NCBI RefSeq assembly: GCF_029855045.1
Contig: NZ_CP123228.1
Coordinates: forward strand, 2,170,001-2,234,000
Origin: Piscinibacter sp. XHJ-5
GTDB lineage: Bacteria; Pseudomonadota; Gammaproteobacteria; Burkholderiales; Burkholderiaceae_C
Direction of reading: 5' to 3'
Length of the DNA: 64,000 nucleotides
Every line of letters starts with the position of its first letter. Positions within the stretch are counted from its first letter, which is position 1. Of this stretch, positions 55,050 to 63,978 are shown piece by piece. The translations under genes were made by a program, and so were the position numbers. The notes beneath the pieces are model-generated. The model was not told the DNA's origin. It did no database searches and worked only from the letters and a program-made list of their open reading frames with translations.

Positions 55050-55919
55050 ATGCTCGACTACCACGCCTGCAAGAACTGGCGCTTCGACGAGATCGTGCAC
55101 CGCTATGCCGAGCGCGACACGATGCTGTACGCGCTGGGGCTCGGCTGCGGCGGCGATCCCACGCACCGCGGCGAGCTGGGGTTCGTCTACGAAGGACGGC
55201 TCCAGGCCGTGCCGACGATGGCCACCGTGATGGGCTCGCCCGGCATCTGGTGGAAGGACTCGCGCACCGGCGCCGATGCGGTCAAGCTCGTCCACGGCGA
55301 GCAGGATCTGCGTCTGTTGAGACCGCTGCCCGTGGCGGGCACGCTGGTGGCGCGCAACCGGGTGCTGTCCCTCACCGACAAGGGAGCCGGCAAGGGCGCG
55401 ATCGCCGTCGTCGTGCGCGAGCTCGCCGACGCCGCCAGCGGCGAGATGGTGGCGGAGTCTCGCAACGTCACGTTCCTGCGCGGCGACGGCGGCTTCAGTG
55501 CAGGGAGCGGCGTCTCGGATCCGGGGCCCGATCCGCTGCCGCCGGTGCCCGAGCGGCCGGCCGATGTGGATGTGGCATACACGACGCTCCCGCAGGCCGC
55601 GCTGCTGTATCGGCTGAGCGGCGACTACAACCCGCTGCATGCCGATCCGGAGTTCGCTTCCCGCGCCGGCTTCGACCGCCCGATCCTCCACGGCCTGTGC
55701 ACCTACGGCATGGGCGCACGCGCCGTGATCGAGAAGGTGCTCGGGTTCGATGCGGCGCGCCTGCGGCGCATCGCGGTCCGATTCACGTCGCCGGTGTGGC
55801 CCGGCGACACGGTGCGCTACGAGCTGTGGCGCGAGGGCGAGCGCATCGTGCGCTTGCGCGCCACCGTCGATGCGCGAAAGGCCGTCGTGCTGGCCAACGG
55901 TCTGGTTGAAATCGAGTGA
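55050..55919 (+). CDS. MaoC-family (hydratase 2-like) enoyl-CoA hydratase
   Basis: A 289-residue double-hotdog protein. The C-terminal half has the hydratase 2 motif YRLSGDYNPLHADPEFASR, with the Asp-His dyad, followed by PILHGLCTYG. The N-terminal hotdog lacks it, as in (R)-specific hydratases of peroxisomal MFE-2 and steroid-degrading enzymes. It produces (R)-3-hydroxyacyl-CoA, suited to a retro-aldolase. It starts 9 bp after the thiolase-like gene. Confidence 0.92.
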   Translation: MLDYHACKNWRFDEIVHRYAERDTMLYALGLGCGGDPTHRGELGFVYEGRLQAVPTMATVMGSPGIWWKDSRTGADAVKLVHGEQDLRLLRPLPVAGTLVARNRVLSLTDKGAGKGAIAVVVRELADAASGEMVAESRNVTFLRGDGGFSAGSGVSDPGPDPLPPVPERPADVDVAYTTLPQAALLYRLSGDYNPLHADPEFASRAGFDRPILHGLCTYGMGARAVIEKVLGFDAARLRRIAVRFTSPVWPGDTVRYELWREGERIVRLRATVDARKAVVLANGLVEIE

Positions 55920-55956
55920 GCGACGCGAAGGTCTATTCACGGGGGCCTTTGGCGCT

Positions 55957-56058
55957 CTCGGCGCAGCGGTGGCCATCGCCGACGTCGTGGCCTTTCTGAT
56001 CGGCGATGGCGCACGTGCCATCACCGGCGCTGCCATACCGGTCAGCGGCCGCATTTGA
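55957..56058 (+). pseudogene. SDR C-terminal remnant
   Basis: Between the MaoC gene and the next hydratase, one frame reads IADVVAFLIGDGARAITGAA then IPVSGRI and a stop at 56058. This is the end of a classical SDR (pattern ADxVxFLxSDxAxxITGxxxxVxGG). The rest of the gene is absent. The preceding bases (55920-55956) carry no clear similarity. Confidence 0.65.
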
Positions 56059-56081
56059 CTGGGACAGAAGAGGAGACCGCC

Positions 56082-56981
56082 ATGGCCAAGTGGCTCGCAT
56101 CCACCGAGTGCATCCGTTTCGACGTCGCCGACCGCGTCGCACACATCACGCTGCACCGCCCCGACAAGCGCAACACCTTGACGCCGCAGACGCTGGCCGA
56201 ATTGCATGCCGCGCTGCTCGAGGCCGACGACCGGACGGACGTCAACGCGATCGTTCTCGCCGGTGCCGGCAAGGACTTCTGCGCGGGCTACGACCTGGCC
56301 GGCGCCTATGCGGGGCAAGGCATGAGCGAGGGGCCGACTTATCGCAGCGTCAACGGCACGCTCGATGACGACGCCTGGCAGCTCGAGCAGACGCAGAAGC
56401 AGACCATCGCGATGTTCGACATGCACAAGCCGGTCATCGCACGGGTGCAGGGCAATTGCCTGGCCGGCGGCACCGACCTCGCGCTGATGTGCGACATGGT
56501 GATTGCCGCCGACGACGCGCGCATCGGCTTCCCGGCGGCGCGCGCCAACGGCACGCCTCCGCAGAACATGTTCGTCTACCACGTCGGCCCGCAGTGGGCC
56601 AAGCGCCTGCTGATGACCGGCGACTGGATCAGCGGCACCGATGCGGCCCGCATCGGCCTGGTGATGGACAGCGTCCCCGCCGATGAGCTGGATGCGAAGG
56701 TGGCCGAGCTGGCGCGCCGCGTCGCGGCAGTCGATGCGGAGCTGCTGGCGGCGCACAAGCGAGTGGTGAACCTGGCGCTCGAGCTCAGCGGCGCCCGCAC
56801 GATGCAGCGCCTCGGCGCCGAGTTGGATGCGCGTGCCCATCTGTCGCGCGGACCGCGCCGCACCCAATTCCGCGCCGACATGGCCGAGCACGGCCTGAAG
56901 ACGGCCCTGAAGAACCGGGATGAGCCCTTCGGCGACGGTCAGGTCCGGCTGGGCTCGGAATCCGCCCGCAAGCCTGCTTGA
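56082..56981 (+). CDS. Enoyl-CoA hydratase/isomerase family protein
   Basis: A 299-residue crotonase, longer than usual by about 30 residues. GAGKDFCAGYDLAGAYAGQG is followed by an insertion before QGNCLAGGTDLALMCD. Start at 56082 follows AGAGGAGACC. The C-terminus (GDGQVRLGSESARKPA) lacks the common FxEKRxP ending. It is the last gene before REP-like copy 2 and the DUF1302 promoter region. Confidence 0.88.
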   Translation: MAKWLASTECIRFDVADRVAHITLHRPDKRNTLTPQTLAELHAALLEADDRTDVNAIVLAGAGKDFCAGYDLAGAYAGQGMSEGPTYRSVNGTLDDDAWQLEQTQKQTIAMFDMHKPVIARVQGNCLAGGTDLALMCDMVIAADDARIGFPAARANGTPPQNMFVYHVGPQWAKRLLMTGDWISGTDAARIGLVMDSVPADELDAKVAELARRVAAVDAELLAAHKRVVNLALELSGARTMQRLGAELDARAHLSRGPRRTQFRADMAEHGLKTALKNRDEPFGDGQVRLGSESARKPA

Positions 56982-56985
56982 ATTA

Positions 56986-57065
56986 GCCACCTCCGAAGCG
57001 CCCTCGGCGCTCCCCTTCAACGGGGGCGCCGCCGGCCGACCGGCAGAGCCGGATCCACGGCGGCC
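56986..57065 (-). repeat. Dispersed REP-like repeat, copy 2 (inverted relative to copy 1)
   Basis: Begins 5 bp after the hydratase stop with CCACCTCCGAAGCGCCCTCG and runs to GGATCCACGGCGGCC. Its reverse complement aligns with 50311-50380. The two copies bracket the block 50383-56981 in opposite orientation. It may also fold to protect or terminate the hydratase mRNA. Confidence 0.7.
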
Positions 57066-57339
57066 GCTTGATGCGTCGGTTCATGCCATCGGGTGCCGCC
57101 TGGCGCCGTGGAAGACTGATACGAACTGTCATCTCGGTTCGCATAGTAGAACGCAGTTCACAAATATCGGGTAAGTCCCAATGTAGAGTGGATTGACGGT
57201 CATGTGACGGTTAACAAGAATACGAACATCGTTCGACTATAAGTATCGACAGAGCGACGATCAGGGGAACGTCGTGGAGACAACGAGGTGCGTGCACCGC
57301 GCGCCTCGCCGCAGACACTGCTCACACAAGGAACCAAGA
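57066..57339 (+). promoter_or_regulatory. Promoter/operator region of the DUF1302 operon
   Basis: An unusually AT-rich leader. It holds two GAAC-N3-GTTC palindromes: GAACGCAGTTC (57149-57159, followed by ACAAATAT like the ACAAAAT after the 33700 site) and CGAACATCGTTCG (57223-57235). Between them, TGACGGTCAT at 57194-57203 repeats the 10-mer of the CaiB promoter palindrome. ACTATAAG (57236-57243) may be the -10. A possible ribosome site AAGGAACC precedes ATG 57340. Confidence 0.6.
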
Positions 57340-59064
57340 ATGACGATCGCTCGAAGCTACAGGGGCAAAGTGCCCCACCGCGGGTTCGCCGTCAAGGCCG
57401 TCTGCTTCGCGGCCGCCTCGGCTCTGGCCGGACCGGCCGCGGCGCTCAAGCTCGGCTCGGACAACCCCGATCTCGAGATGGTGCTGGACACGACCGCCCG
57501 CTACAACGCCGCGTGGCGAACCGGCGAACGCGATCTGCGCCTGGTGGGTTCGCCGGCCGTCGACGAGGGCAACTGGCTGTTCGACAAGAACGACCAGGTG
57601 CTGTCGCGCATCGACCTGTACAGCGAGTTCGACCTGACCTGGCGCAAGGACGTGGGCCTGCGGGTCAGCGCCGCGGCCTGGGGTGACACGAACTTCCCGG
57701 ACAAGAGCCGCAGCGACCCCCGCTTCGCCGCCGCACCGAACTACCCGAACAACGACTTCACGCCGTACATCGACCGCCACTACAAGGGGCCCTCGGGCGA
57801 ATTCCTCGATGCCTTTGCGTGGGGGAACGTGCGGCTGGGCAGCACGTCGATGAACGTGAAGGTGGGCCGCTTCGCCTGGCTGCCCGGCGAGTTCCTGTTC
57901 AGCAACGGCGGCAGCTTCACCTACTCGATGGCGCCCAACGACGGTCGCAAGTCGGACCTGAGCCCGGGCTCGTCGGCCAAGGAGACGGCGCTGCCGATCG
58001 GACAGCTCGCGGCAACCTGGCAGCTCAACAACGAGTTCTCGGTCATGGGGCAGTACACGGCCGAGTTCCGCTCGTCGCGCATCTCCGAAGGCGGCACCTT
58101 CTGGTCGGTTGGCGACACGGCGCTCGAAGGCCCGCCGTTCATCTCCAACCCCGCGGTGCCGCGCGTCGCGCCGTTCCTGGGCGACAAGGGAGACGTCGCG
58201 CTGGGCGTGAAATGGAGCCCGGCGAAGCTGGACGGCGACTCCTTGGGGCTGTGGGTGCGCAAGTTCGACGACAAGACGCCGACCTGGCAGAACCAGGTCC
58301 GCATCGATGGCGCTGCGCGCAGCGGTCGCGCCGTCTACGCCAAGGGCATCGAGCTGGTCGGGCTGACCTACAACACCGGCGCCTTCGGCCTGAGCACCGG
58401 CTTCGAGCTGAACTACCGCCGGAAGATGCCGCTCAACGTGCGCAGCGGCTTCGCCTTCGGCACGGGGACCGGGCTCGTCGACGATCCCGGCATGGAGGGT
58501 CCGCGCGGCAACACCATTCATTTCCTGGCCAGCTCCGTGGTGACGCTGAACAAGAACGCGCTCTTCGACTCGGGCTCCATCGCGCTGCAGTTCGATGCGA
58601 TGCGGCTGCAGAAGATCACGAGCGGCGCGAGCCTCTACAACGGCGAGGGCGGCAATACGGCCTGCGTCGACGAGCTCGTGCTGCGCGGCTGCTCGACCCG
58701 CCACGCCGCCAGTATCGGCGCCAACTTCACGGCCACCTGGCAGCAGCTATTCCCGAGCGTCGACCTGTCGGTGCCGGTCTTCCTGACCTACGGCCTGAAA
58801 GGGAACGCGGCGGCCGTGGGCGCAGGCATCACGCCGGAGGGATCGTGGCTGTTCCGGCCTGGCGTGCGGGTGGAATGGCTCGTGGGTCAGTACAAACACC
58901 AGTTCGACCTGAGCTATACCGCACGTGGAGGGAAGACGGGAGAATTGGACAACGGCGCCGGCGCCGTCAACGGCCACGGTGGAGCCGCCTTGTTCAACGC
59001 GTCGGGGCTCGCCAATTTCCGCGACCGCAACTACCTGAGTTTCACGTACCAGACCGCGTTCTGA
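57340..59064 (+). CDS. DUF1302 outer-membrane protein
   Basis: A 574-residue protein with signal peptide (FAVKAVCFAAASALAGPAAA) and a mature region of alternating beta strands rich in Tyr, Asn and Gly, ending in the Phe-final strand YLSFTYQTAF, a typical outer-membrane barrel C-terminus. DUF1302 proteins are proposed channels or lipid-related porins and are usually encoded next to DUF1329, as here. The start at 57340 gives the signal peptide. Probable role: passage of a hydrophobic substrate across the outer membrane. Confidence 0.9.
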   Translation: MTIARSYRGKVPHRGFAVKAVCFAAASALAGPAAALKLGSDNPDLEMVLDTTARYNAAWRTGERDLRLVGSPAVDEGNWLFDKNDQVLSRIDLYSEFDLTWRKDVGLRVSAAAWGDTNFPDKSRSDPRFAAAPNYPNNDFTPYIDRHYKGPSGEFLDAFAWGNVRLGSTSMNVKVGRFAWLPGEFLFSNGGSFTYSMAPNDGRKSDLSPGSSAKETALPIGQLAATWQLNNEFSVMGQYTAEFRSSRISEGGTFWSVGDTALEGPPFISNPAVPRVAPFLGDKGDVALGVKWSPAKLDGDSLGLWVRKFDDKTPTWQNQVRIDGAARSGRAVYAKGIELVGLTYNTGAFGLSTGFELNYRRKMPLNVRSGFAFGTGTGLVDDPGMEGPRGNTIHFLASSVVTLNKNALFDSGSIALQFDAMRLQKITSGASLYNGEGGNTACVDELVLRGCSTRHAASIGANFTATWQQLFPSVDLSVPVFLTYGLKGNAAAVGAGITPEGSWLFRPGVRVEWLVGQYKHQFDLSYTARGGKTGELDNGAGAVNGHGGAALFNASGLANFRDRNYLSFTYQTAF

Positions 59065-59082
59065 ACTCTCGAGGACATCGCC

Positions 59083-60435
59083 ATGAAGCTTCATCACATC
59101 GCAGTTGCCGCCCTGTTCGCCGCCGGCATGGTCCAGAACGCAGTCGCCCAGGAGGGCGAGCGTCTGCCGTGGGGCGCACTGAAGGCCGGCAACAAGGACG
59201 GCACGATCCCGGCCTGGGAAGGCGGGTTGCCGGCCTCGGCCAGTCCGGCGGGATTCAAGAAGGATTCGGGCTTCTGGGCCGATCCCTACGCGGCCGACAA
59301 GCCGCTGTACTCGATCACCGCGAAGAACATGGAGCAGTACGCCGACAAGCTCAGCGAAGCGACGAAGGAGCTCCTCAAGCGCAACCACGGCTTCCGCGTC
59401 GACGTGTATCCCTCGCGGCGGCCGGTGAACTACTCGCAGTTCTTCATCGAGAACACGAAGCTCAATGCCGCCGGCCGCTGCAAGACCATCGAGAACGGCG
59501 AGGCCGTGACCGGCTGCTTCGGCGGCACGCCGTTCCCGGTGCCGAAGAACGGCCACGAGGCGATGTGGAACCTGATCCTCGTGAACAAGGGCGCGTCGTC
59601 GTGGACCTACGGCCAGGGCTGGTACGTCGACGCCAGCGGCAACAAGGTGATGACCGCCGAGGTCAACAACCGCAACCAGAACGACTACTTCAACGCGACG
59701 CTGACCGCCGAGCAGTTCTATGCCAAGGGCGGCCAGTACTTCATGAACAACAACACCTACACCGCACCGGCGCGGATCACCGGTGAAGGCAATCTCCAGC
59801 GCAAGTACATCAACCCGGTGGCCACGCCGGACAAGACCTGGGGCTACACGCCGGGCCAGCGCCGCGTGCGGCTGTCTCCGGACGCGGCGTACGATTTCCC
59901 GGTGGCCACCGCGGCCGGCGCGATGCTGTACGACGAGATCTACGCCTTCTCCGGCAAGCTCGACCGCTTCGACTGGAAGCTCGTCGGCACGAAGGAGATG
60001 ATCATTCCGTACAACGCCTACAAGTACCTCGCGGGCAAGGCGGAAGACGTGATGACCCGCGGCGCGCCCAATCCGGACGTGATGCGCTGGGAACTGCACC
60101 GCGTGACGGTGGTCGAGGCCACGCTCAAGCCCGGCGCGCGGCATGTGGTGGCCAAGCGGCGCTTCTACTTCGACGAGGACAACCCCGACGCGGTGGTGGT
60201 CGACGCCTGGGATGCCAACGGCAAGCTCTCGCGCGGCACCTTCAATCCGTGTGCCTGGGCCTACGACAAGCAGGCGGTCATCCACGGCGGGACGTTCTAC
60301 TTCGATTTCGGCACCGGCGCCTACTACAACTCGTCGATCCTGGGCAGCTACAAGGGCCTGTTCATCGCGACCGACACGGTGGACGCCGACGCCTTCTATA
60401 GCCCCGACGGCCTGGCGCGGCGAACCCAGCGCTGA
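59083..60435 (+). CDS. DUF1329 periplasmic/outer-membrane associated protein
   Basis: A 450-residue protein with signal peptide (MKLHHIAVAALFAAGMVQNA...AQ). Segments such as LPWGALKAGNKDGTIPAWEG, RRPVNYSQFF and VRLSPDAAYDFPVATAAGA are family hallmarks. DUF1329 proteins have a LolB/LolA-like fold and are thought to carry lipids or hydrophobic compounds between membrane partners. It follows DUF1302 by 18 bp. Confidence 0.92.
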   Translation: MKLHHIAVAALFAAGMVQNAVAQEGERLPWGALKAGNKDGTIPAWEGGLPASASPAGFKKDSGFWADPYAADKPLYSITAKNMEQYADKLSEATKELLKRNHGFRVDVYPSRRPVNYSQFFIENTKLNAAGRCKTIENGEAVTGCFGGTPFPVPKNGHEAMWNLILVNKGASSWTYGQGWYVDASGNKVMTAEVNNRNQNDYFNATLTAEQFYAKGGQYFMNNNTYTAPARITGEGNLQRKYINPVATPDKTWGYTPGQRRVRLSPDAAYDFPVATAAGAMLYDEIYAFSGKLDRFDWKLVGTKEMIIPYNAYKYLAGKAEDVMTRGAPNPDVMRWELHRVTVVEATLKPGARHVVAKRRFYFDEDNPDAVVVDAWDANGKLSRGTFNPCAWAYDKQAVIHGGTFYFDFGTGAYYNSSILGSYKGLFIATDTVDADAFYSPDGLARRTQR

Positions 60436-60437
60436 GC

Positions 60438-61523
60438 GTGCGCCCGCTGCTCCTGCTCGCCCTGTCGTCGTTGCTGGCCTGGCCGGCAGCGCGCGGGGCC
60501 GAGGGCGCCTTCGTCGATCCGCTCGATGCGCCGGCGCGGCTGTCGCCGCGGGCCGCCGGCGCGCCGGTTCATGCGCTGGCACGCGTCGACGACGACCATG
60601 TCGTGGGCGTCGGCCCGCGCGGGCACATCCTGCGCTCGTCGGATCGCGGCAAGACCTGGGTGCAGCAGCCGAGCCCGGTCAGCACCGACCTGCTGGCCGT
60701 GCATTTCCCGTCGGCGCGGCAGGGCTGGGCGGTGGGGCATGACGGGGTCGTGCTGCACAGCGTGGACGGCGGCGTGAGCTGGAAGCGCGTGCTCGACGGG
60801 CGCACGCTCGGCGCAGCGATGGTCGCCTGGTACGAGCGCAAGGTCGCGCAGGGCGAGAGCGGGCTTTCCAAGGCGCTCGAGGAAGCTCGCAAGCTTGCGG
60901 CCGACGGGCCCGACCGGCCGCTGATGACGGTGCACTTTCGCAGCGAGCGCGAAGGCTGGATCGCCGGGCAGTTCAACCTGATCCTGTACACGGCCGACGG
61001 CGGCGCGACGTGGGAACCGTGGCTCGACCGCACCGAGAACCCCGAGGGCTACTCGCTGCACGCGATCGGCGCCGCCGGCGACGATGTGCTCATCGTCGGG
61101 GAGCTGGGCCTGGTGCTGAGGCTCGACGCTCCATCGCGGCGCTTCCAGCGTGTCAAGACAGCCTATCCGGGCACGTGGTTCGGCATGGCCGCGGCGAAGC
61201 ACGCCGTCGTTGCCGGCGGGCTGCGCGGGTCGGCTTGGCGCAGTCTCGATGCGGGCGCGACCTGGAAGCCCCTCGCCACCGGCGTGCCTGCGGCCATCAA
61301 TGGCGGCCTGTTCCTGCCCGACGGCCGCCTGGTGCTGCTCGGTGCGCAGGGGCAACTGCTGCTGAGCGGCGACCAGGGCGACAGCTTCGTGCCGCTGCGG
61401 ACCGACGCCCCGCTGCCGGGCGCGTTCGCCGCGGCCGCCGTCGAACCCGGCTGGCTGCTCGTCGCCGGCCCGCGCGGCGTGCGCCGCGTAGCGCTTCCGC
61501 CCGGCCGAGGTGATTTCCGATGA
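60438..61523 (+). CDS. YCF48/BNR-like beta-propeller protein
   Basis: A 361-residue protein with signal peptide (RPLLLLALSSLLAWPAARGA) and several BNR/Asp-box-like repeats: RSSDRGKTWVQQ, HSVDGGVSWKRV, YTADGGATWEPW, RSLDAGATWKPL. This is the Ycf48-like propeller family, frequently encoded between DUF1329 and RND genes. GTG start at 60438, 3 bp after DUF1329; the stop overlaps the RND start (ATGA). Probably a periplasmic assembly or adaptor subunit. Confidence 0.9.
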   Translation: MRPLLLLALSSLLAWPAARGAEGAFVDPLDAPARLSPRAAGAPVHALARVDDDHVVGVGPRGHILRSSDRGKTWVQQPSPVSTDLLAVHFPSARQGWAVGHDGVVLHSVDGGVSWKRVLDGRTLGAAMVAWYERKVAQGESGLSKALEEARKLAADGPDRPLMTVHFRSEREGWIAGQFNLILYTADGGATWEPWLDRTENPEGYSLHAIGAAGDDVLIVGELGLVLRLDAPSRRFQRVKTAYPGTWFGMAAAKHAVVAGGLRGSAWRSLDAGATWKPLATGVPAAINGGLFLPDGRLVLLGAQGQLLLSGDQGDSFVPLRTDAPLPGAFAAAAVEPGWLLVAGPRGVRRVALPPGRGDFR

Positions 61524-63961
61524 AGATGACCAACGACGCCTTCGAGATCGTGACGAGCCGGGAGGCATTCGACGCGCGCTCGGGCAACGTCCTCGAGCGC
61601 CTGATCTTCAACCACCGGCTGGCCCTCCTGCTCGCCTTCGCGCTCGTCTCGCTGTTCCTGGGCTGGAAGTCGACGCAGCTCACGGTCAACGCCAACTTCG
61701 AGCGGATGATCCCGAGCTCGCACCCCTACATCCGCAACTACCTCGACAACAAGAGCGAGCTGCGCGGCCTCGGCAACCAGATCCGCGTCGTCGTCGAGAA
61801 CACTCGAGGCGACATCTACGACCCCGACCACCTGAAGCTGCTGGCGCAGATCAACGACACGCTGTATGCCATGCCGGGCGTCGACAGGCCCTGGCTCAAG
61901 TCGCTGTGGACGCCGCTGCTGCGCTGGGGGGAAGTCACCGAGGAAGGCATGCGCGGCGGGCCGGTGATGCCCGACCGCTTCGACGGAACGCCCGCCAAGC
62001 TGGAGGAGCTCAAGGCCAACATCGCCCGCTCCAGCGCGGCGGCGCGCATCATCGCCGACGACCAGCGCTCGTCGATGATCCAGGTGCCGCTGCTCGACCG
62101 CTACCCCGACAGCGGCAAGCCGCTCGACTACCTCGCCTTGTCGCGCGATCTCGAGGAGAAGGTACGGGCGCGGGCCGACGGCAAGTCCCGCGTCTACATC
62201 GTCGGCTTCGGCAAGCTGGCCGGCGACCTGATCGAGGGCCTGACCACCGTGATCTCGTACTTCGCGATCTCGGTGGCCATCGCGGCGCTGTTCGTGTTTC
62301 TCTACACGCGCTGCATCCGCAGCACCGTCGTGCTGGTGGTCACCGCGGTGCTCGGCGTGATGTGGCTGATGGGGTTGATGCAGCTGCTCGGCTACGAGCT
62401 CGATCCGTATTCGATCCTCGTGCCCTTCCTGCTGTTCGCGATCGGCCTGTCTCACGGCGCGCAGAAGATGAACGGCATCATGCAGGACGTCGGCCGCGGC
62501 ACGCACAAGTACGTCGCCGCGCGCTACACCTTCCGGCGCCTGTTCCTGGCCGGCCTGACCGCGCTCCTGACCAACGTGGTCGGCTTCATGGTTCTGATCG
62601 TCATCGACATCCCGGTGATCCGCGACCTGGCGGTGATGACGAGCATCGGCGTCACCGGACTGATCTTCACGAAGCTGGTGCTGATTCCGGTGCTGTTGTC
62701 GTACACCGGCGTGAGTCCGAGGGCCGCCCAGCGCTCGCTGAAGGTCGACGCCGACGAGCATGCCGGTCGCACGGCGATGGGCCGCGTCTGGTCGGCGCTC
62801 GAGCTGTTGACCGAACGCCGCTGGGCCGTGGTGGCCATCGCCTGCGCCGCGATCCTGAGCGTCGGCGCGCTCAGCCTGCGCACGGGTCTGAAGATCGGCG
62901 ATCTCGACGAGGGGGCGCCGGAGCTGCGCCGCGACTCGCGCTACAACCTCGACAACGCCTATGTCACGCGGCACTACGGGCTGTCGAGTGATCAGTTCGC
63001 CGTGATCGTCAAGACGCCGAAGAGTGCCTGCGACCGCTACGCCGGCCTCGTCGATGCCGACCGGCTGGGCTGGGAGCTCGAGCACGTGGACGGCGTCAAG
63101 GCGGTAACCTCCTTCGCCGAGCAGACGCGGCGCGCCGTGGCCTCGTTCAGCGAGGGCTACTTCAAGTGGAACACCCTGGCGCGCGACCCGCAGATCCTGG
63201 GTCCTGCGGCCAACCGCGTGATCCAGGACAACCCCGACGCGATGAACCCGAACTGCTCGGTGTTCCCGGTCGTGGCCTACCTGAGCGACCACCGCGCCGA
63301 CACGCTGGACCGCGTGCTCAAGGCGACCGAAGCATTCGCTGCCACGCACGACCGCGCCGACGCGCGGTTCCTGCCCGCGGCCGGCAGCGCCGGCATCGAG
63401 GCGGTGACGAACATCGTCGTGCACTCGTCGTTCTACATCATGCACGCGGTCCTGTACTGTGCGGTCGTCCTGTTGTGCTTCGTCACCTTCCGCTCTTGGC
63501 GCGCGGTGCTGGTCGCGCTGGTGCCGCTGGCGATCACGTCGATCCTGTGCGAGGCCATCATGGTCGTGATGGGCATCGGCGTGAAGGTGGCGACGCTGCC
63601 GGTCATTGCGCTGGGGGTGGGCGTCGGCGTGGACTACGCGCTGTACCTGCTGTCGATCCAGCTCGCGATCCAGCGACGTGGCGGCAGCCTGCGCGAGGCC
63701 TACACGCGATCACTGCAGTTCACCGGCAAGGTGGTCGCGCTGGTGGGTGCGACGATGGCCGCCGGCGTCGTCACCTGGGCGTGGTCGCCGATCAAGTTCC
63801 AGGCGGACATGGGCATCCTGCTGACATTCATGTTCCTGTGGAACATGCTGGGGGCGCTGGTGCTGATCCCGGCGCTGTCGCATTTCCTGCTGCGTGACGC
63901 GGCCGAGGTGACCCGCGGACCCCGGGTTGCACCCGGGCTGCAAACCGCCGAGTCTTCGTAG
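61520..63961 (+). CDS. MMPL/RND-superfamily transporter
   Basis: An 813-residue integral membrane protein with the usual RND layout: one helix (LALLLAFALVSLFLGW), a large periplasmic loop with ANFERMIPSSHPY, five helices including LGVMWLMGLMQLLGYEL, then the repeated half ending in LPVIALGVGVGVDYALYLLS. The GVGVDYALY motif in the second half carries the proton-relay-type Asp of MMPL proteins. It is expected to move lipids or hydrophobic acids using the proton gradient. The last about 12 codons (GPRVAPGLQTAESS) are encoded by a REP-like palindrome. Confidence 0.92.
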   Translation: MKMTNDAFEIVTSREAFDARSGNVLERLIFNHRLALLLAFALVSLFLGWKSTQLTVNANFERMIPSSHPYIRNYLDNKSELRGLGNQIRVVVENTRGDIYDPDHLKLLAQINDTLYAMPGVDRPWLKSLWTPLLRWGEVTEEGMRGGPVMPDRFDGTPAKLEELKANIARSSAAARIIADDQRSSMIQVPLLDRYPDSGKPLDYLALSRDLEEKVRARADGKSRVYIVGFGKLAGDLIEGLTTVISYFAISVAIAALFVFLYTRCIRSTVVLVVTAVLGVMWLMGLMQLLGYELDPYSILVPFLLFAIGLSHGAQKMNGIMQDVGRGTHKYVAARYTFRRLFLAGLTALLTNVVGFMVLIVIDIPVIRDLAVMTSIGVTGLIFTKLVLIPVLLSYTGVSPRAAQRSLKVDADEHAGRTAMGRVWSALELLTERRWAVVAIACAAILSVGALSLRTGLKIGDLDEGAPELRRDSRYNLDNAYVTRHYGLSSDQFAVIVKTPKSACDRYAGLVDADRLGWELEHVDGVKAVTSFAEQTRRAVASFSEGYFKWNTLARDPQILGPAANRVIQDNPDAMNPNCSVFPVVAYLSDHRADTLDRVLKATEAFAATHDRADARFLPAAGSAGIEAVTNIVVHSSFYIMHAVLYCAVVLLCFVTFRSWRAVLVALVPLAITSILCEAIMVVMGIGVKVATLPVIALGVGVGVDYALYLLSIQLAIQRRGGSLREAYTRSLQFTGKVVALVGATMAAGVVTWAWSPIKFQADMGILLTFMFLWNMLGALVLIPALSHFLLRDAAEVTRGPRVAPGLQTAESS

Positions 63962-63978
63962 CCCGGGTGCAACCCGGG
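63921..63978. terminator. REP-like inverted repeat at the 3' end of the RND gene
   Basis: CCCGGGTTGCACCCGGGC (63921-63938) and GCCCGGGTGCAACCCGGG (63961-63978) are perfect 18-bp inverted repeats around the stop codon (TAG 63959-63961). The GTAGCCCGGGTGCAACCCGGG form is a common REP motif. It can fold into a stable hairpin that ends or protects the operon mRNA. The left arm lies inside the coding sequence. Confidence 0.75.

Noticed and set aside
61163..63445. 760-codon minus-strand open frame opposite the YCF48-like and RND genes
   Set aside because: Antisense to a recognisable RND transporter, with low-complexity His/Gln/Arg-rich product and no family motif.
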